Assembly (NCBI GenBank): GCA_035641235.1
Contig: DASQUP010000102.1
Span: 1 to 13,894, forward strand
DNA: 13,894 nt
Direction of reading: 5' to 3'
From: DASQUP01 sp035641235
Lineage (GTDB): Bacteria > Actinomycetota > CADDZG01 > WHSQ01
Program-made: the position numbers and the translations under genes
In this document: piece by piece, positions 12,645 to 13,894 of the stretch
Layout of the letters: the number at the start of each line of letters is the position of its first letter
Position numbering within the stretch: the first letter of the stretch is position 1
The notes under the pieces: generated by a model
Told to the model about the DNA's origin: nothing
Database searches by the model: none
The model's input: the letters and a program-made list of their open reading frames with translations, nothing else

Positions 12645-12673
12645 TTGAGGCCGGGTCCGCTCAGGGTTACGGT
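12645..12673 (+). promoter_or_regulatory. Promoter of the phosphofructokinase gene
   Basis: TTGAGG (12645-12650) and TACGGT (12668-12673) are separated by exactly 17 bp, a good sigma-70-type pair. Transcription would start near 12680, giving a leader of about 40 nt that carries the ribosome-binding site AAGGGAGG (12706-12713), six bases before the GTG start. Confidence 0.55.
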
Positions 12674-12719
12674 GCTCCCGAGAGCTGGGGTCGGACCGAC
12701 GGTGCAAGGGAGGTAGGCA

Positions 12720-13754
12720 GTGGCGCGCATAGGAATGCTGACCGGCGGTGGGGACTGCCCTGGGCTCAACGCAGTCATCAGAGCGGTGGTTCGCAAGGGT
12801 GTGAACGAATACGGGCACGCGATTGTGGGCTTCCGTGACGGGTGGCGAGGTGTCCTCGAGAACAAAAACACCCACCTCACGCCCGACAACACGTCCGGGA
12901 TCCTCCATCAGGGCGGAACCATCCTCGGCTCTTCACGCACGAATCCCTTCAAGGAGGAACGCGGTGTCGAGCGGGTCAAGGAAACCCTGACCGCCCAGAA
13001 CATCGACGCGCTGGTGGCCATCGGCGGTGAGGACACCCTCGGCGTTGCGGACAAGCTCACGTCCGAGGGCGTAAACGTGGTCGGCGTCCCCAAGACGATC
13101 GATAACGACCTGTCTGCCACCGATTTCACCTTCGGATTCCACACCGCCGTGCAGATTTGTACCGATGCTATCGACCGCCTCCACTCAACGGCGGCATCTC
13201 ACAACCGAGTGATGGTCGTGGAGGTCATGGGCCGCCACGCGGGTTGGATTGCCGCGTATTCGGGGATCGCCGGTGGCGCCGATGTGATCCTCGTTCCGGA
13301 GGAGCCCTTCGACATCGAGGAGGTCTGCAACCACATCCGCCATCGCCACGCGCGCGGCCGCACCTTTTCGATTGTGGTCGTCGCCGAGGGAGCGACGCCC
13401 TCGGAAGAGTCGGGAGTTGTGACTGCGGCGGAGACGCGTGACGCATTCGGCCATGTACGCCTGGGTGGGATCGGGGTTGCGCTCGAGCGTCAGATCGAAG
13501 AGCGCACCGGCTTCGAGACACGCGCCACGATCCTCGGTCACATCCAACGTGGCGGGTCGCCGACTGCCTTCGACAGAGTGCTGGCGACGCGCTTCGGAAT
13601 CGCCGCCATCGATGCGGTCGAGGAAGGGGCCTTCGGTCAGATGGTGGCTCTAACGGGAGACAAGATCGTCCGCGTTTCGCTGAACGAGGCCGTCGGCGAG
13701 CTCAAGACGGTCGACAAAGATCTGATGAACGTCGCGGCGACCTTCTTCGGCTAA
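12720..13754 (+). CDS. pfp: Phosphofructokinase, pyrophosphate-dependent type by its active-site signature
   Basis: A 344-residue PfkA-family protein phosphorylating fructose 6-phosphate to the 1,6-bisphosphate. The N-terminus MARIGMLTGGGDCPGLNAVI (1-20) holds the phosphoryl-donor loop. The donor-selecting residues are GGEDT (102-106) and PKTIDND (124-130): Asp at the position of E. coli Gly104 and Lys at that of Gly124. This is the combination seen in PPi-dependent enzymes such as that of Amycolatopsis methanolica, whereas ATP enzymes of streptomycetes keep Gly at the first site. D128 is the catalytic base, and VMGRHAGW (169-176) binds the sugar phosphate. The reaction would be reversible and serve glycolysis and gluconeogenesis. 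The GTG start is fixed by a strong ribosome-binding site. It is divergent from the RlpA-like gene. Confidence 0.92.
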   Translation: MARIGMLTGGGDCPGLNAVIRAVVRKGVNEYGHAIVGFRDGWRGVLENKNTHLTPDNTSGILHQGGTILGSSRTNPFKEERGVERVKETLTAQNIDALVAIGGEDTLGVADKLTSEGVNVVGVPKTIDNDLSATDFTFGFHTAVQICTDAIDRLHSTAASHNRVMVVEVMGRHAGWIAAYSGIAGGADVILVPEEPFDIEEVCNHIRHRHARGRTFSIVVVAEGATPSEESGVVTAAETRDAFGHVRLGGIGVALERQIEERTGFETRATILGHIQRGGSPTAFDRVLATRFGIAAIDAVEEGAFGQMVALTGDKIVRVSLNEAVGELKTVDKDLMNVAATFFG

Positions 13755-13772
13755 CCGCTCGATCGCGAGCGG
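13755..13772 (+). terminator. Hairpin directly after the phosphofructokinase stop
   Basis: CCGCTCG (13755-13761) and CGAGCGG (13766-13772) form a perfect 7-bp stem with loop ATCG, starting immediately after the TAA. The following bases (ctcatatata) are AT-rich but not a U-run, so it is a terminator candidate only. Confidence 0.45.
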
Positions 13773-13795
13773 CTCATATATACGCGACCGGCCCA

Positions 13796-13801
13796 TATAC
13801 T
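13796..13801 (+). promoter_or_regulatory. -10 element of the riboswitch-controlled transcript
   Basis: TATACT is nearly consensus for a -10 hexamer. Counting six to seven bases gives a transcription start at about 13808, a few bases before the TPP-riboswitch-like fold begins. No convincing -35 is visible at the usual distance. Confidence 0.5.
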
Positions 13802-13810
13802 GGCAAGTCA

Positions 13811-13894
13811 GCACCTGGGGGAGCTCGGGGCACCGGGCTGAGAGGCCGGCCGACACCGCCGGCGACCCCGGCTGCATCGAATAGCAGCCGATAC
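13811..13894 (+). ncRNA. TPP riboswitch (THI-box) aptamer, cut off by the window end
   Basis: GGGGGAGC (13817-13824) followed by the hairpin CTCGG/CCGGG (13824-13837) and then CTGAGAGG (13838-13845) is the 5' half of the THI-box, where CTGAGA is the invariant J3/2 pyrimidine-binding segment. A variable P3a hairpin, GCCGGC (13845-13850) with GCCGGC (13858-13863), precedes GACCCC (13864-13869), which would close P2 with GGGG (13817-13820). Then comes an extra hairpin, CGGCTGC/GCAGCCG (13869-13890), before GATAC at the edge, where the conserved ACCTGA segment would be expected to continue. The P4/P5 arm is outside the window. The gene controlled lies beyond the edge and is probably for thiamine synthesis or transport. 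Confidence 0.6.

Noticed and set aside
12177..12908. 243-codon minus-strand ORF over the RlpA-like gene's start and the phosphofructokinase start
   Set aside because: It crosses the divergent promoter region and the beginnings of two well-supported genes in other frames; no motif.
1..13894. CRISPR array, insertion sequence or integrase/attachment sites
   Set aside because: No regularly spaced direct repeats, transposase or recombinase motifs were seen. The 104-bp palindrome is the only mobile-like candidate.

Overview
The window is a GC-rich, gene-dense stretch of bacterial chromosome, most probably from an actinobacterium. This rests on an F420-type luciferase-like monooxygenase, a stand-alone PolA-type 5'-3' exonuclease, a ROK glucokinase beside a small cysteine-motif protein, a phosphofructokinase with the actinomycete-type pyrophosphate signature, frequent GTG/TTG starts, and start codons placed as if translated from leaderless mRNAs. 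The lineage cannot be fixed from sequence alone; an uncultured Acidimicrobiia-like or other deep actinobacterial group is a guess. No insertion sequence, phage gene, tRNA, rRNA or CRISPR array was seen.

Layout. Bases 1-93 hold the C-terminal end of a membrane protein. Bases 166-6361 carry nine genes, all on the plus strand and mostly packed or overlapping: metallophosphoesterase, SRPBCC lipid-binding-like protein, small CxxCxxC protein, ROK glucokinase, YkvA/DUF1232 protein, an eight-helix membrane protein, luciferase-like monooxygenase, 5'-3' exonuclease and histidine phosphatase. An AlaC-type alanine aminotransferase follows (6464-7645). A convergent TetR regulator (7777-8397, minus) is separated from it by a 104-bp nested palindrome. 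Divergent from the TetR gene is a cyclic 2,3-diphosphoglycerate synthetase-like NTPase (8470-9795). Then come an esterase on the minus strand that seems to start at CTG, a 395-bp stretch with palindromes and at most one doubtful ORF, a GHKL/RsbW-like ATPase with an altered nucleotide-binding box, a secreted coiled-coil plus RlpA-domain protein (minus), and a pyrophosphate-type phosphofructokinase with a good promoter. The window ends inside what looks like a TPP riboswitch with its own promoter.

How the genes fit together. Several act on sugar phosphates or at the ends of glycolysis: glucokinase (glucose entry), PPi-type phosphofructokinase (reversible, ATP-sparing), a 2,3-DPG-cyclase-family protein, a phosphoglycerate-mutase-fold phosphatase and alanine aminotransferase (pyruvate exit). 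Apart from the packed plus-strand block they are not one operon, so a shared pathway is inference. The most noteworthy signals are the 104-bp nested palindrome, the repeated -10/6-nt/ATG leaderless arrangement, the cDPG-synthetase-like gene with its divergent TetR, the coiled-coil/RlpA fusion lacking usual RlpA residues, and the truncated TPP riboswitch with an extra hairpin. I did not find a clear multi-gene system of a wholly new kind.
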